From Antitrichia curtipendula (taxonomy: Eukaryota; Streptophyta; Bryopsida; Hypnales; Leucodontaceae): DNA of 64,000 bases. The translations under genes and the position numbers were made by a program. The notes below the pieces were generated by a model. The model searched no databases. It saw only the letters and a program-made list of their open reading frames with translations, and was not told where the DNA came from. Location of the stretch: the NCBI GenBank assembly GCA_951230915.1, contig OX579635.1, forward strand, positions 45,880,001 through 45,944,000. The letters run 5' to 3'. Below are positions 21,896-33,838 of the stretch, in pieces (position 1 is the stretch's first letter; each line of letters opens with the position of its first letter).

Positions 21896-22150
21896 TAACC
21901 CTGAAAAGTGGTTGTGGCCCACAGTGGCCTATGGATTAGGGTTTAAGGGACTTGGGGCATGCAATTGGCTAATTTGGAACGGTTGCCTTGTGGGCATAAC
22001 CACGAAGAAAATTTAGAATTTTTGTAGGGATTGATCTGGCTCAATACAACAATTATATTCCTATGCAAAAGGTGGGTTCCTTGTATTTCTATGTGTACAT
22101 CAAATGATCTCTGAAGTTCAAGTGTAGTGCATAGTGACTGGCTAGTCATG

Positions 22151-22374
22151 GTACTCTAATGATGGTAAATAGTGTTACCTATACTAATTGATTTAAAAAA
22201 GCCATAACTTTTTACTCTGGATGAATATTTTTACTAACTATGAATTTAGAGTTTTGTCACTTAAAATGATACTAGGATTTATGCACTTTGTAAAAATATT
22301 TATGAATAGTAAAAACTTATAGCATTTCTAAAACAGTTAGTATGGATAACACTAAATACCATTACTAGTGTAGT
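22151..22374. mobile_element. Small foldback MITE
   Basis: About 220 bp reads as an imperfect hairpin. Left-arm phrases atgatggtaaatagtgttac and catctagtgtt-like ends pair with ggataacactaaataccatt on the right, with further pairing inward (ataactttttact with agtaaaaacttat). The end wording (actagtgtag, ttagtgtta) resembles the hairpin MITE family at 23.3, 25.8 and 40.3 kb, so it may be a distant relative. Confidence 0.6.
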
Positions 22375-22625
22375 TGGGTGTACTCTCCGAGGGTCCTACT
22401 ACGCTCGTCATGTCAAGGCGAAATTATTTCCCTGTGAATTATTTCCTTATAACCAGGCAGTTATTTCCCTGCAAGTTATAATCAGGCAGTTGGACTCCCT
22501 TGTCACCAGATGGTTATATATGAACTGTAGGTGATTACAATCCATGTAACTTTGTAAAGCATGAATACTGCTTTGAATACAAATTGGCCTCAAAATATGG
22601 TTAAGGATCTGCTTGTATTCTAAAG
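22375..22625 (+). repeat. LTR-like remnant
   Basis: The stretch has a TATA-like ggttatatatgaactg, followed by gtgattacaatccatg and gaatactgctttgaatac. That is the usual layout of the promoter and R region of plant retrotransposon LTRs. The preceding phrases ttatttccctg and aggcagtt repeat two or three times. No partner LTR or coding region was found, so it is at most a solo LTR. Confidence 0.3.
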
Positions 22626-23279
22626 TCCAATCTACAAAAGGGGTTAAGAACAGACCCTACAAATGGCTTAAAAAAAGAAATGAATTGGTCCTAAAATTGA
22701 CATGTATAGCCATTGAATGAATCAAGGAAAAAAGCATTGTCAATTGCAAGAGACAATCATTTACTTTGCTTTCCCATCTTTCTTCAGAATTGCAAGGGAA
22801 CCGCTTATAAAAGACCTAGGGTCCTAAATAGGGACCTACAACCCAACTCGTTTAGGTAATTCATAAGTAATTCAAAAATGCTTGGAAAAATACAAAACCA
22901 CTTGGGTTAGACTCCTCATCTATTTCTCTTGGTCTGAAAAATGAACTAAATTATTCCTGTAAAATAAAATACATGAAAAAGGCGGAACAACCCTTAGATG
23001 TGCCATTTCTGAGCCTCCTACTTTAGACACTAATTACAACAAAGCACAACTATGATTAAATGGTTTCTATCAGCTCTTATTTGACAATTGAAAGAGGATT
23101 CCAATGCAATTTAGTATGTAATATTTGTATGCCATATGAATGAGATGTGAACATCTAGATTGTGTAATCAATACCTCGATTTTTGTGACCCTTTGGGGTT
23201 CAAATGTAGATGTCATATGTTGGGGAATGCTCATTTTTGGTCTACATACCTTAGAGTGTAATATAAAATGATCTTACAT
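22626..23279. other. AT-rich spacer, nothing recognised
   Basis: No gene, RNA or clear repeat was recognised in this 650-bp stretch. Confidence 0.4.
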
Positions 23280-23734
23280 CTACACAAAAGATGATATTTA
23301 GTGTCTTGTACACTAAATACGAAGGCATACACTAAAAGCCAATTACCCTATGAAAGTAAGTAACATTAAATGTCAATTCAAACACTAAATGTGAACCAGA
23401 GTTGTCATATCAGACGGAATATCACTGTTCACGGACAGAATCGGACCGATTAGGGCTAGGCGGCTGCAAACTTCAGAGCCTTGTAACTTTTGCAAAAATT
23501 CTTCAAATAAGAAAAATGAGATGCTTTTCGGCATCTACAGTTTCTGTAGATGCCGAAAAGCATCTCATTTTTCTTATTTGAAGAATTTTTGCAAAAGTTA
23601 CAAGGCTCTGAAGTTTGCAGCCGGCACATTCAAGTCTAACACTAATTGTGGACAAGTTCAGATTTAGTGTTGTAGCTAGTAGGGGGGTAAAAACACTAAA
23701 TGTCACTCAACACTAAATATCATCTTTGGTGTAG
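23280..23734 (+). mobile_element. Hairpin MITE, copy A
   Basis: A 455-bp element whose two ends are inverted copies of cactaaagatgatatttagt, here with small changes (cacaaaag at the left, ctttggtg at the right), flanked by TA dinucleotides. Inside is a second, perfect inverted repeat: 23461-23540 pairs base for base with 23544-23623 around a 3-base loop (TTT). That makes an 80-bp hairpin containing ttttcggcatctacag. Copies B (25783-26237, opposite orientation) and C (40342-40796) share the whole length. There is no coding capacity. TA flanks suggest Tc1/mariner-like mobilisation, whereas the CACTA-like ends could argue for that superfamily; I cannot decide. Confidence 0.85.
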
Positions 23735-24722
23735 TTACAACTTTTTACAAGGAGAGATTAATGATACCAATGATATTTGTGGTGTTTCTTCAATATGAAT
23801 AGCACTAATAATTATATTGTACAGTACCCGACAACTCACAATCGTCCACCCCATTCTGCCTTTCAAAAGAGTGCTTAATAATACATAATATGATTGACAT
23901 TTTTTGTCTTCAACAATCAGCATTGAATTCTTACGCACTTCCAATCAAGCATACCAAATTTGGGTTTCTTAAAAGTAAAATTACATTTTTGGCGAATCAT
24001 TTCATAAGAAATATGTTAATTGATTGAAAATTGATGGTGATGAATTTTTTTAATTCAAGTGCGGTAGTATGTAGGAAACATTTACATGGACATCTTTCCT
24101 TCAATAGGCATTTCCAAAAAGTTTAGAATTTTCTCACAAAGGTTTCAAAAGTTGGTGTGACAATGCCGAAATTTTGAAAACTAGATATTTCTTCATTGTA
24201 ATTAGACTTTTCTATTTGACCTTCACAATGTTACTAATTTTGTACATTTGACCATGAATGTGAAGTTGTTTTGCCAAAATCTAATTACAATGAAGAAATA
24301 TCTAGTTTTCAAAATTTAGACATTGTCATCACAACTAAATACCCTTTGTGAGAAAATTCTAAAACTTTTTGGAGATGCATGTTGAAGAAAAGATGTGCGT
24401 GGGGGTGTTTCCTACATATTGCTGCAATTGAATAAAAAAAGATCATCATCTATATTTTTCAATCAACTATTGTATGCAATCATAAAAATTTAATGAAACA
24501 ATTCACCCAAAATAGAGTTTTGGTTTTCTGCAATTCAAATTTGGAATGCTTGATCGGAATTGCGTAAGAAGTGAATATTAATGATGCAAGACAGAAAATG
24601 TGCAACGAATGATACATTCTACAATTTTCTTTTGAATGGCAAAATGGGGTGGACAATGGAGAGTTGCCACGTACTGTACAGTGGGTAAAATTCTACGTCC
24701 CTTGCAAAAAGTTATGATTATG
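23735..24722. repeat. Large imperfect palindrome (foldback), about 1 kb
   Basis: The left arm (23735-24206) pairs with the right arm (24280-24722) over more than 400 bp with substitutions. Matching landmarks are gtccaccccatt/aatggggtggac, ttacgcacttccaatcaagc with gcttgatcggaattgcgtaa, and the innermost agatatttcttcattgtaat with its exact complement. The loop is about 73 bp. The left edge touches MITE copy A. This is probably an old foldback transposon; no ORF of note was found. Confidence 0.75.
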
Positions 24723-25782
24723 TGTCAATTCCTTTTGTAACACACATTAATGAGACAAATTATTTAGTGTATGAACACAACCTTTTGGTAACCTCAGGAG
24801 ATAAATCAGAGTGACGATTTGGGGTGTCCGTACCGAAAATTGCCATCCTGTTCTACAGCACGTCCAGTTCCGCTTACAGTTGTGAAACTCAATTGAGTTG
24901 CTCAGCATTTCCATATGCAAACTTGTTTGAATGTTGGTGAACAATTGATCATGACGACGATGATGTTTCCTGCAAGCTCTTGAATAAAGCCGCCACCACC
25001 TTCTTCAATTCCAAGCTGCTCGCAAGCGACTTCGTGGTGCCAGCTTGTTTAGAACTCTGTCGGCTTTTCTTTGGGGAACGATCAATTTTGTTTCTCCGTT
25101 TTCCAAGTTCGCTACAATATGTGAATGCGTTGGGTTCTAATTGCAACGAGTCCACACCGAATTGGTACCCCAGCAGGTTGGAGATTTTTATTGAGGCGAT
25201 GGTTTTCCGTCTTTCTTTGGGTAACGATTTCATTTCTTGTTCTCCGTTTGCAAATCGGAGACCGTATGCGAACGAGTTGGTTTCTGAATTGCGACTTGCC
25301 CAGTTCCGAATGGGTATTCCAAAGACTTGAGAGATCTTCACTTTCACTTTCACTTTCACGATTTAGGATTAGGGGTTCGGGTTTGGGGTTGACGACGATG
25401 TTCCATGCTGTCCGATGCGCAGTGACGATGAAGCAGCTGCTGGCTGTCAAGCACCCACGACGTGGATAGAGTTTGAATGCGTTAACCTTTGAATGAGAGG
25501 ACCTGCTCAGGAAATTCTTTGCTGATGGATGAGAATTTGACATCCAGGGTTAGCACCAATCTCGCCTTCAGTCCTTTGAATTCGCACAAGTCGTACGTCA
25601 ATCAGCTTCGCAGGATCATTTCCAAGTGATTCGGAGGTTTCGTTTGGATGATGATGTCCAGGGTTGAATGGGAAAGTATGAGCAAGGGATCCATTTTCTT
25701 CGAAGGCAAATGTGGAGGACCTTTTGGCACCGTTGCTTTCTGGCAGTTTCACCTCGAGTTTGACTGTGCACGCATTCTTCAA
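24723..25782. other. Spacer with dispersed repeat, copy 1 (24860-25560)
   Basis: The part 24860-25560 is a GC-richer copy of the repeat at 29130-29980. Shared phrases, in order, are tgtttgaatgttg.tgaacaattgatca, gacttgagagat.ttca, ttaggggtt..ggttgacgacgatgttccat and gtggatagagtttgaa. Open frames occur on both strands but none shows a known family. A ctttca tandem (25336-25359) is present. It may be a decayed transposon piece. Confidence 0.5.
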
Positions 25783-26237
25783 CTACACTAAAGATGATAT
25801 TTAGTGTTGAGTGACATTTAGTTTTTTTACCCCCCTACTAGCTACAACACTAAATCTGAACTTGTCCACAATTAGTGTTAGACTTGAATGTGCCGGCTGC
25901 AAGCTTCAGAGTCTTGAAACTTTTGCAAAAATTTTACAAATCAGGAAAATGAGATGTTTTTCGGCATCTACAATTTTTGTAGATGCCGAAAAACATCTCA
26001 TTTTCCCGATTTGAAGAATTTTTGCAAAAGTTACAAGGCTCTGAAGTTTGCAGCCGCCTAGCCCTAATCGGTCCGATTCTGTCCGTGAACAGTGATATTC
26101 CGTCTGATATGACAACTCTGGTTCACATTTAGTGTTTGAATTGACATTTAATGTTACTTACTTTCATAGTGTAATTGGCTTTTAGTGTATGCCTTCGTAT
26201 TTAGTGTACAAGACACTAAATATCATCTTTAGTGTAG
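25783..26237 (-). mobile_element. Hairpin MITE, copy B (inverted orientation)
   Basis: The ends are ctacactaaagatgatattt and its complement. The body is the reverse complement of copies A and C. The internal hairpin is centred near 25974; its arms carry caggaaaatgagatgttttt and its nearly exact complement (a few mismatches, for example cagg against cggg). The element lies in AT-rich DNA and has no coding capacity. Confidence 0.85.
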
Positions 26238-29129
26238 TCTTGCTGGTAAGCTTACACCAACCAGCTGCATCGACCATTCATCGACATGCTTTGGATTTTC
26301 GCCATCTGGGTGTATATGACTCCTCTTCCCCGCAACCTCAATGCAGGTCGTTCGTGTGGAGGGGCTTGCTGATCTTACGGTAGGGAGGGCTTGGCTTCGT
26401 ATTACAACCGGTTCTTGACTTTTCAATGCTAACGTGGCACCATCCCATTGGCGAAATCTCACCGTTGCCATTACAAGTTGCAACTAATAACCGTCTTTCC
26501 TTTTCTACACCCTTGGATTATGAAGGTCAAAGATGGTGATTGAAAAATGTACAATTGATAATGTATGATAACCTATTTGTTGCTATCATGGCTCATTGGT
26601 TATCTAATGTATAATGATTGATATCTTGTTCTTCTTTTTGAAGTTCTGTTGTAGCTCTTTTTGGAGATGTTAATTGAGCAAGATCATATGACTTTCATAG
26701 AGGTTGTTTTGGAGGCTAATTTGTACTAAATGACAAACCAGTCTAACACCATTCATGTCCCAATTTGTCACGTATTAACCACCCTAGTTCCACCATTGTT
26801 CAACACTAGGGAAGTGAGAATGAAATCTGAAATGTTTGTTGAGCGGTGGAAATATGGGATCATTATCATCTTAAGGATGGAAGATTCCAAGTTTGAAAAA
26901 GGCCAATTCAATCGATTATATTGTTAGAAATATAATTGCCAAAATCAATGAAGAGTGCTACATGTGGTTGTCAAAAAATAATCATTAATCATTAAAAGGA
27001 ATAAAAAGGTCCAAATGTGACCTACTTAAACTAGTTCAAAAAATATATAAAGGCTAAAATTGAACATCTTGTTCTTTTAGGAGTTAATTCTATAAAGATG
27101 TTGTAGTGCGAGAAAGTCCAATGGATGACTTTATGGTAAATTGTAGAAACAAAAAAATGCATCTATTGATCCAATACTTTGAATATTTTGGTGACTATCT
27201 TGTTCATAGAGAGCCACATCTTTCTAGGTTTAAGGTGCCTTCACAAGTATCACTTGATGCTAATAGGCTTGACTAATGGTGTTTTTATGCAATACATAAA
27301 TGATGATATTAAATAGACAATTGAAATTGAAATTCTCATGTTTTAGGGAGGTGCTATAAGAGACTTGATATTAGGACATCATTGGGGTGATAATAGGATT
27401 CCAATCCATTGTTTGAGGGTAGTTTCCAAGTGATTTTTGGTCATATTTTGGATATTTGTAGATGGTCCACCTGGAGATGGTTTTGTATTTTCAAGAGAGT
27501 CCACTTTGAAAATACATAGAAATTTGAATTTTCATCAAGAAATTTGATTTCCTTTGAGATTTGGACGTGAGGAAAGTGCACAACTCTAAAAAATAAATAG
27601 TGCTTACAAAGTTGCTTTCAAGTAGCCTAACTGCAAATCAAAATGCAGTAAGAGGTTGATTTATCTTATAGAAGATTGAAGAAATTATCAAACTTTAATT
27701 TGATTTTTTTCTTCCATATTTGATACTTTTCAAAAGAAGATTGTTGGTGTTGCTATAGGGTCATCTTTGAAGACCCCTATGAATCATGAAATCCTACATC
27801 ATGGAGTGAGAGTGCTCTTTAATAATGCCAAGTAATATAGGCATCATGCTTAGGGTCTATATAATTTTTAGTGAAAGGAAATTCTTCTTGGATTTGATTT
27901 GATTGACATTTTGGTTTTTATAAATGACACAATAATCCTTTGGCACCTTCCACAGCATATATAATCCATGGAGTCTTCCATAAAGTATTCAAATTTATTT
28001 AATGGCTATCAAGATATAAGTTGACAATTACTATTAGTTATCTTGTTTGTAATAATGCAAAAAATGTAAAGGAGATAGTTATTAGTTATTGATAATCATT
28101 TTAATCTTTTTCTTGTATTAATATGGATGGATAATGGTCAATTTCCATTTGGAAGGTGGAAATAGTTGTACCAATGTCACTTTTAGTTATATGGACAACA
28201 TAGGTTAATGTCATGTTAAGTGATGTGGTTTATAATCCAAAAAGGTAGTTATTAAAAGTTAAGTAAAGTTGATATAAGCAAGTAGACAAGAAAATGTAAG
28301 TTTGAGGAAGTAGAAGTTGGAGTATCTTTTGGTTAACCTTTTAATGGCATTTGAGGTCTTGGGAGGGCTATACAAGCATGAATTTTATAGTTTCTTTTGA
28401 ATGTGCATCATGTAGCTTATTCAAATCAATGTTGAACTTCCGCCTTCTTCTAGGCCATGAGCAACCTCAAAGTCACTATTCAAATTTTTTTTTATCAAAC
28501 TGCCAATGCAAAACCTACAAATTCAAATTGTAATTCTAAGCCCAAAGACTTAAAATGATAGATGCATATTGTGAAGATCAAAAAAATAATTTGAAGATGA
28601 CTATTAGAAAGACTTTCTCCTAAAAGATTCTCTAAAAATCCAACTCCTTTGGTTGGGTTTGTCATTTAGAAGTTCACCAAGTAGTACTTTTTGATAACAT
28701 AGCATCTTTAGGTCATCAATTTACAATTGGAATTTCCATTTTTTTCATTGACATTCTCTCACAAGATGGACCTAAGGAGTAGCTTTAAGGCACAACATTT
28801 TTAATAACTTATGACTATATGGTTAATAAATTTATATATGATATGTAGTTATTAATACTCCCCAAGCAGCTCTATAAAATCTCCTTTACAAGATCTTGTA
28901 GTTAGATGTGTATAAATCATAATTTTAAAGTTTTTTTGGTTTGAGCAATAGAAATGGTAGTTTTGAGTGTTTTTAAAGGAAAAAGGGCCTTGGGACTTTA
29001 GGGGTTAACATACAGTCACATGACAAATGACAACCTTCGTTTGCAACAACAACAACCAATAAATTAGAGTATCCCTACTAAAAATTATTATATAAATTTT
29101 CATTGGTGTTGTTTAGCATTTGTAGTTCC
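26238..29129. other. AT-rich decayed DNA, no gene recognised
   Basis: About 2.9 kb with only short unsupported ORFs. Wording such as tcctacatcatgg, gatttgattgacattttgg and ggatggataatgg suggests an old retrotransposon coding region eroded past recognition, but no motif can be defended. Confidence 0.35.
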
Positions 29130-29980
29130 ACTTCCTGTTGTGAACTTAGCTGAGGTGCTCAACTATCTCATATGCCAGTTTGTTTGAATGTTGTGAACAA
29201 TTGATCAAGATGACGATATTGTTTCAAGTATATCCTTATAGCGGGGTTTGTTTTTTGGCTATCTGGTGCAATCTGGCACATGAAAAAACAACTTGGCAAA
29301 AGAATGTCAACAAAACTTCAAATTAAAAAAGAAATCTTGGGTCAAATCGCTAGATTGCGGATGAAAACCAAAATATAGACATGTGATATGTGCTACTGTG
29401 ATATTTTCTATCCATTATGTCAATGAATGTTGAAATCTAGAGCACCTCTATAACAATTTATATTGCCACTTTGGCACTTTTTCAAAAATGAAAAAAAATC
29501 TTGGCTAATAGTGTAGCTATCATGTTTTTTGAATTCCAAACTACTTGCATGCCACTTTGTTGTGCCGGAGCATGTTTTTCCAATCGATTAGTTTTTTTTT
29601 GTGTAATGATTGATTTGATTTATCAATTTTCAAAATTTCCACAATATGGGACTAGATGGGTTTGTGAATTGCAAGTTGTCCATGTCAAATTGGTATTTCA
29701 AAGATTTTGAGATGACATATTATAAAATTGTGATTAGGAATTGAAGGCGACAAATGATGTTCCATTCTTCTTTGGATAGCAATCAGTTTGTGTCCCTTCC
29801 AGTTCGGACTTGGTATTCAAAAGACTTAAGAGATTTTCAATTTTGGTTTAGGGGTTGGAGGTGACAATGATGTTCCATATGTTCGTAAGCTGCTGGTTGC
29901 CCCGAACCCATGAAGTGGATGGAGTTTGAACATTTGTGCCAACCTAAAGTGTTTAGGAATTTCTTTGTTGATGATATGAT
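29130..29980. repeat. Dispersed repeat, copy 2 (strongly AT-shifted)
   Basis: Parallel in order to 24860-25560, for example tgtttgaatgttgtgaacaa, aagacttaagagattttcaa and gtggatggagtttgaac. Where the copies differ, this one most often has T or A where the other has C or G, as expected for deamination of methylated cytosines after inactivation. Confidence 0.6.
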
Positions 29981-31257
29981 AAGGTCAAATTTTGGAAGAT
30001 ATTCTCGAATTTGGAATTACCTTACTTTCTAAAGGCTTAAGATTATCTAGTTCTTCTACACCAAGCATATAAAATTACAAAACTTGATCTCCGCCTCCAA
30101 ATCCTACCTATATTTTATGGATTTTTATATTTCTCAAGCAACTTTAAGTTCATCTATCTTCGTTGCATCCTAAACTAATCTAACCAAAATCTTTGTTAAT
30201 ACAAGAACCTTGAAGGGGTCACTTAGAGTGTCCATTAGAAATTACGTAAGAACAAAACTTTGGACCCCTTATATACTTCTTGATTTTTAAATATAAATAA
30301 ATAAAATAAAAATAGATTTTTCTACTTAGAAAGTTTTTGTTTTGAATTATTGATATTTTTATTTATTAATAATAATTAATTACAAATTTTTGAAGTAAAA
30401 AGATACACTATAGAACTGAACAATAACTCTTTTACACTTCTGTACTATATAAGAAAAAATTGTTTAAAAATGAACAAAAAATTCCTAAAAATAATTCTTT
30501 ATTGAAAGCTCATTTTGAGTTGAATATTGATTCAATGGTCATTCAAATGTGTTCTCTATAACTATTTGAGTTGAAAAATGCCATTTTAGTTCATTTTCAA
30601 CCTCTTCTAAAAATCATTTCATATTTTATTTGAGTTGAAAATTTTGGCAATAGAAACCTGTAGTCATTATTAAATGATGCTCAAACTTTTAGGTTGAAAT
30701 TATAGTTTATTTGAAATTATAGTTTATTAGAAACCACTTGTTCGCATGTGGTTTGTTGTAGTAGAACTAAGTGTACCTCCTAAGACAATAATTCCTATAT
30801 TGAATCCTAATTTTTGCATAGAATGAAAAAGAAATAAAAACAATTACTTAGAGAAAAGAAGTTCTTAGAAAAACCATGATCCCTAAACTCAACTTGCTAA
30901 ACAAGAAGAGTTAAAAAAAAAATTGTTAACAAACTAATTCAAATAGGTTGATAGAAAACTTAACTAAGAAAATAATGACATGAATACTTCATGAACAATA
31001 TAACTAATCATCACGCATAACTTTGATGAACTTGACAAATGGACAAACTTGACATCCTTCATCAATATCTTGAAAAAATTCAAATAACAAGTAAACAATG
31101 GCTTATTCATATTTTTAAAAATCTAACTCTCTATGGTCCACACGACAATTACATGTCAAGTCAATGGGATCAACATAAGAGACAACATATGTAAGTCTTA
31201 TAACATCCTGCTTAAAGTTACATCTTACACGTGCTTCTCTAGTGATATCATATGAAT
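29981..31257. other. AT-rich spacer 3' of the kinase gene
   Basis: No gene or clear repeat was recognised. The last few hundred bases would hold the 3' untranslated region and terminator of the minus-strand kinase gene. Confidence 0.4.
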
Positions 31258-32454
31258 TCAAAGAGTCTCAAGTACTTTGCAAATTTCTTCAAAACTAGGT
31301 CTTCCACTGGGAATTGGATTCCAACATCTCTCAATCAATTTTTTCAATGGCACATCCAAATCACTAGGTAGTTGAGGCCTTTGTCCTGCAATGACAAGAT
31401 CACGGCTTGCTTCTGAATTGCTAAGTTCACCTTCAAATGGCAGGCAACCAGTTACAACTTCAAAGCATGTCATGCCAAAACTATATACATCCATTTCCTT
31501 TGTGAATTCAAAAGTACTTCTATTCTTCAAAGCCAACAATATCTCGGGTGCCCTCCAAAATCCCGTTCCAATCACTCCAATCGAGCACTCATAGTCTGCT
31601 ACAATTAGAAGCCTACGTTTGGGGTCCTCATGAAAAAGGATATTGGCAGCTTTCAAGTCTCTATGGATAATGTTTTGCTCATGTAACTTGGCCATACAAT
31701 ATGCAATCTCTTTCATTAAACAATTGACATGCAAGGTCTTTCCATTCCACTCATATGGGAATGGTGGACCTTGGTTGTTCTTCTCTTGCATGACTTGGTC
31801 AATCAACTTGCGTAAGTCACCCCAACATCTAAACATCAGGAACGCAAACCTCCCATCGTCCAGCATCATTCCCCTAATTACAATACATACCCGAACTTCC
31901 CCTTGAATAATTCCACAAGGCCATTGTTTTTTGAGATCTGATAGGCGTGATCCTCTCTTAAACACTTTCAATAGAAGTTCAGTACTAACTTCGCCATCAT
32001 TGTATACAAGTTCAAAAATTGCAGCTTGTCCACCTTCGGCAATCTTACGACCCAACTTAAAACAAGGCAACAATTTGCGGAAAAAAGGACCAATTTTATA
32101 ATGCCACCATTGTGGGTCATTCATCAATTCTGCAAAGACTTCCTCATTCTCCCGATTCACTTCTTCTTCACGATCGTTGTCTTCTGAAAGTTCAGTAAGC
32201 CCGGGAAGTTCACTCCAATGCACCCTCGAATGCTCAATCTCATGCTCCACATCCGAAGAGAACCGGTTCTTGCTTTGCATCATTTCCTCCAAACGTGCAG
32301 AGAAATACTCGGACTTCTGTTCCATGGAGGAATCTGCACCGCTACAATTTCCAGTAGCCATCTCAGACACAGAAGACGAACATTCTTCAAGGCCCGTGTG
32401 GAAACCGGAGGTTTCACCTGGGGTGGAGGAGGCACCAGCACTTGACATAGTCAT
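31258..32454 (-). CDS. Atypical protein kinase, single exon
   Basis: The predicted protein has 398 residues and starts at the first in-frame ATG (MTMSSAGASS); the longer open frame has no upstream ATG. Residues 1-130 are Ser/Glu-rich and probably disordered. The kinase domain fills the rest. It has a loose glycine loop (IAEGGQAAIFE), LLLKVFK (candidate ATP-anchoring Lys), HRDLKAANIL (catalytic loop with Asp and Asn), ADYECS where most kinases have DFG, GTGFWRAPEIL (activation segment), DVYSFGMTCFEVVTG, and the closing Arg motif GRPSFEEI. The domain resembles plant Raf-like/MAPKKK-type or expanded moss kinases. The Gly of DFG is replaced by Glu, so activity is uncertain although Lys and both Asp are kept. 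It is divergent from RRP6L3. No introns are visible in the CDS, and a 5' leader exon is possible. Confidence 0.85.
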   Translation of the reverse strand: MTMSSAGASSTPGETSGFHTGLEECSSSVSEMATGNCSGADSSMEQKSEYFSARLEEMMQSKNRFSSDVEHEIEHSRVHWSELPGLTELSEDNDREEEVNRENEEVFAELMNDPQWWHYKIGPFFRKLLPCFKLGRKIAEGGQAAIFELVYNDGEVSTELLLKVFKRGSRLSDLKKQWPCGIIQGEVRVCIVIRGMMLDDGRFAFLMFRCWGDLRKLIDQVMQEKNNQGPPFPYEWNGKTLHVNCLMKEIAYCMAKLHEQNIIHRDLKAANILFHEDPKRRLLIVADYECSIGVIGTGFWRAPEILLALKNRSTFEFTKEMDVYSFGMTCFEVVTGCLPFEGELSNSEASRDLVIAGQRPQLPSDLDVPLKKLIERCWNPIPSGRPSFEEICKVLETL

Positions 32455-33838
32455 CTGCTCACGGGCACCAACAACCAACCGTCAAGCACAATTCACCCAA
32501 ATCGCCAAGTATTCAAGCTCCTCTCCAAGACACCGCCCTCACACAAAAGTAACAATTCTGCACCACAAGTGGACTCCCACAATCGAACATGCCAAACCCT
32601 CCCACCACTCCTACTAACAAAAGATCAAATAGGGCTCACAAAGTGAGGAAAGCACAGCACTCCACACAAATGGAGTAATCCCAAGGCACAAAGCTTAGCA
32701 TAAAGCTAACTTCACCAGAAACGACGCAGAGGTACCAAGTTTAGTTTCATTTGATAGAGCAAGCGTCATAACGTGATAACCCATACAGCAGCGTTCAGGA
32801 GAAGCCCTCTAGCTGTGCCCCAGGACCACACCACGGGACGCTCTTGATCTCAGAGTTACTCTTCTCTGGCCTCTCATCTCTCCAAGGCAACCAATAATTC
32901 TCTAAAATACCGGCACACCCTCAGCAAGACACTCTCAAAGCGCACCATCCACTCACCCAAACTCGCTGACAGTCCACTCGTGGGTCTGCGCAGAGGAAGC
33001 AGGCGGCTTCTCCGACCAGCGATCGCAGCAGCGGGTTCTTGGAACGAACGATGTGGTGACTCCCAATGAAATTTCTATCGCAAAGAGTGGTCGCTCGGGC
33101 GTGCGAGTGGCGGCAGAACTGGAGGTGTTCAAGCGGGGACGATGGATTGCAACAGGAATCGGCTTATGTTGGTTCACGGCGCGCAGCAAGAATCGCACAA
33201 GAAAAAGAGAGAGTACTGAGGAGAGCCAAAGCAATGGACTTGGTGGTCTGTTCTGCAGAGGTCGCGAGGCTTGGCAGACACTATTCACCTTGTCTGCACG
33301 ATTGCACGAATCGAGGAACTTCCGTGTTGCACGAAGACTTTCTGCAGCTTCGGCGTTGCTCAACTTTCTGACGGTGGTGGTGGTCGGAAACGCTCCACGG
33401 CTGGAGGGAATCGAGGCATTTCTGAATGGGAAGCGATGAGGACCGACGTGAATTGATTTGCAGTTACCGCCGGGTGGCGTCATCTGCAGGTGACTCACCT
33501 TCCTCGCAGGTGACTCACCTTCAGCGGTAACCGGTACCCGCGTGTCCCAGGGCAGGACTCGGGAGAAATCGCAGTCAGTCAATTTTGCACCGACGTTCTT
33601 CACATCATCTCTCAACCCATCCGCGCTCAAATTCCGTCAACTTCGATCGCGGATTCCCAGGTTTGCAGCTCCCCTAGTCCTCAATTGCAGCTGATTTGAA
33701 CCAATTGCAGCAAATTTGAATCAATGCTGTTTCGGATTCAGGCCCCTGATCGTCGCTTGATTTCCCTCTCACAGATTGAATTTTGGCTTGCATTGCAGGT
33801 TGTGCGATTTCTTTTAGAATGTCCGGCTGAGAGTGAGA
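32455..33838. promoter_or_regulatory. Divergent promoter region between the kinase and RRP6L3
   Basis: A 1.4 kb GC-richer stretch between two outward-facing genes. It contains a 225-codon minus-strand frame (33630-32953) and overlapping plus-strand frames; none has a recognised domain, and both strands are open because of composition. The duplicated block 33378-33490 and a direct repeat of gcaggtgactcaccttc (33487-33503 and 33507-33523) lie here. Untranslated first exons of either gene may be included. Confidence 0.5.
33378..33490. repeat. GC-rich dispersed block, copy 2
   Basis: This matches 19574-19668 in the same orientation, with an extra 15-20 bp in the middle. It lies in the divergent promoter region, so the copy at 19.6 kb may have come from here. 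Confidence 0.7.

Noticed and set aside
24949..25543. Overlapping ORFs on both strands as a gene
   Set aside because: No domain and no splice pattern; the sequence is a copy of a dispersed repeat.
32953..33630. 225-codon minus-strand ORF as a gene
   Set aside because: It lies in the divergent promoter region, has open frames on both strands owing to composition, includes a dispersed repeat and has no domain.
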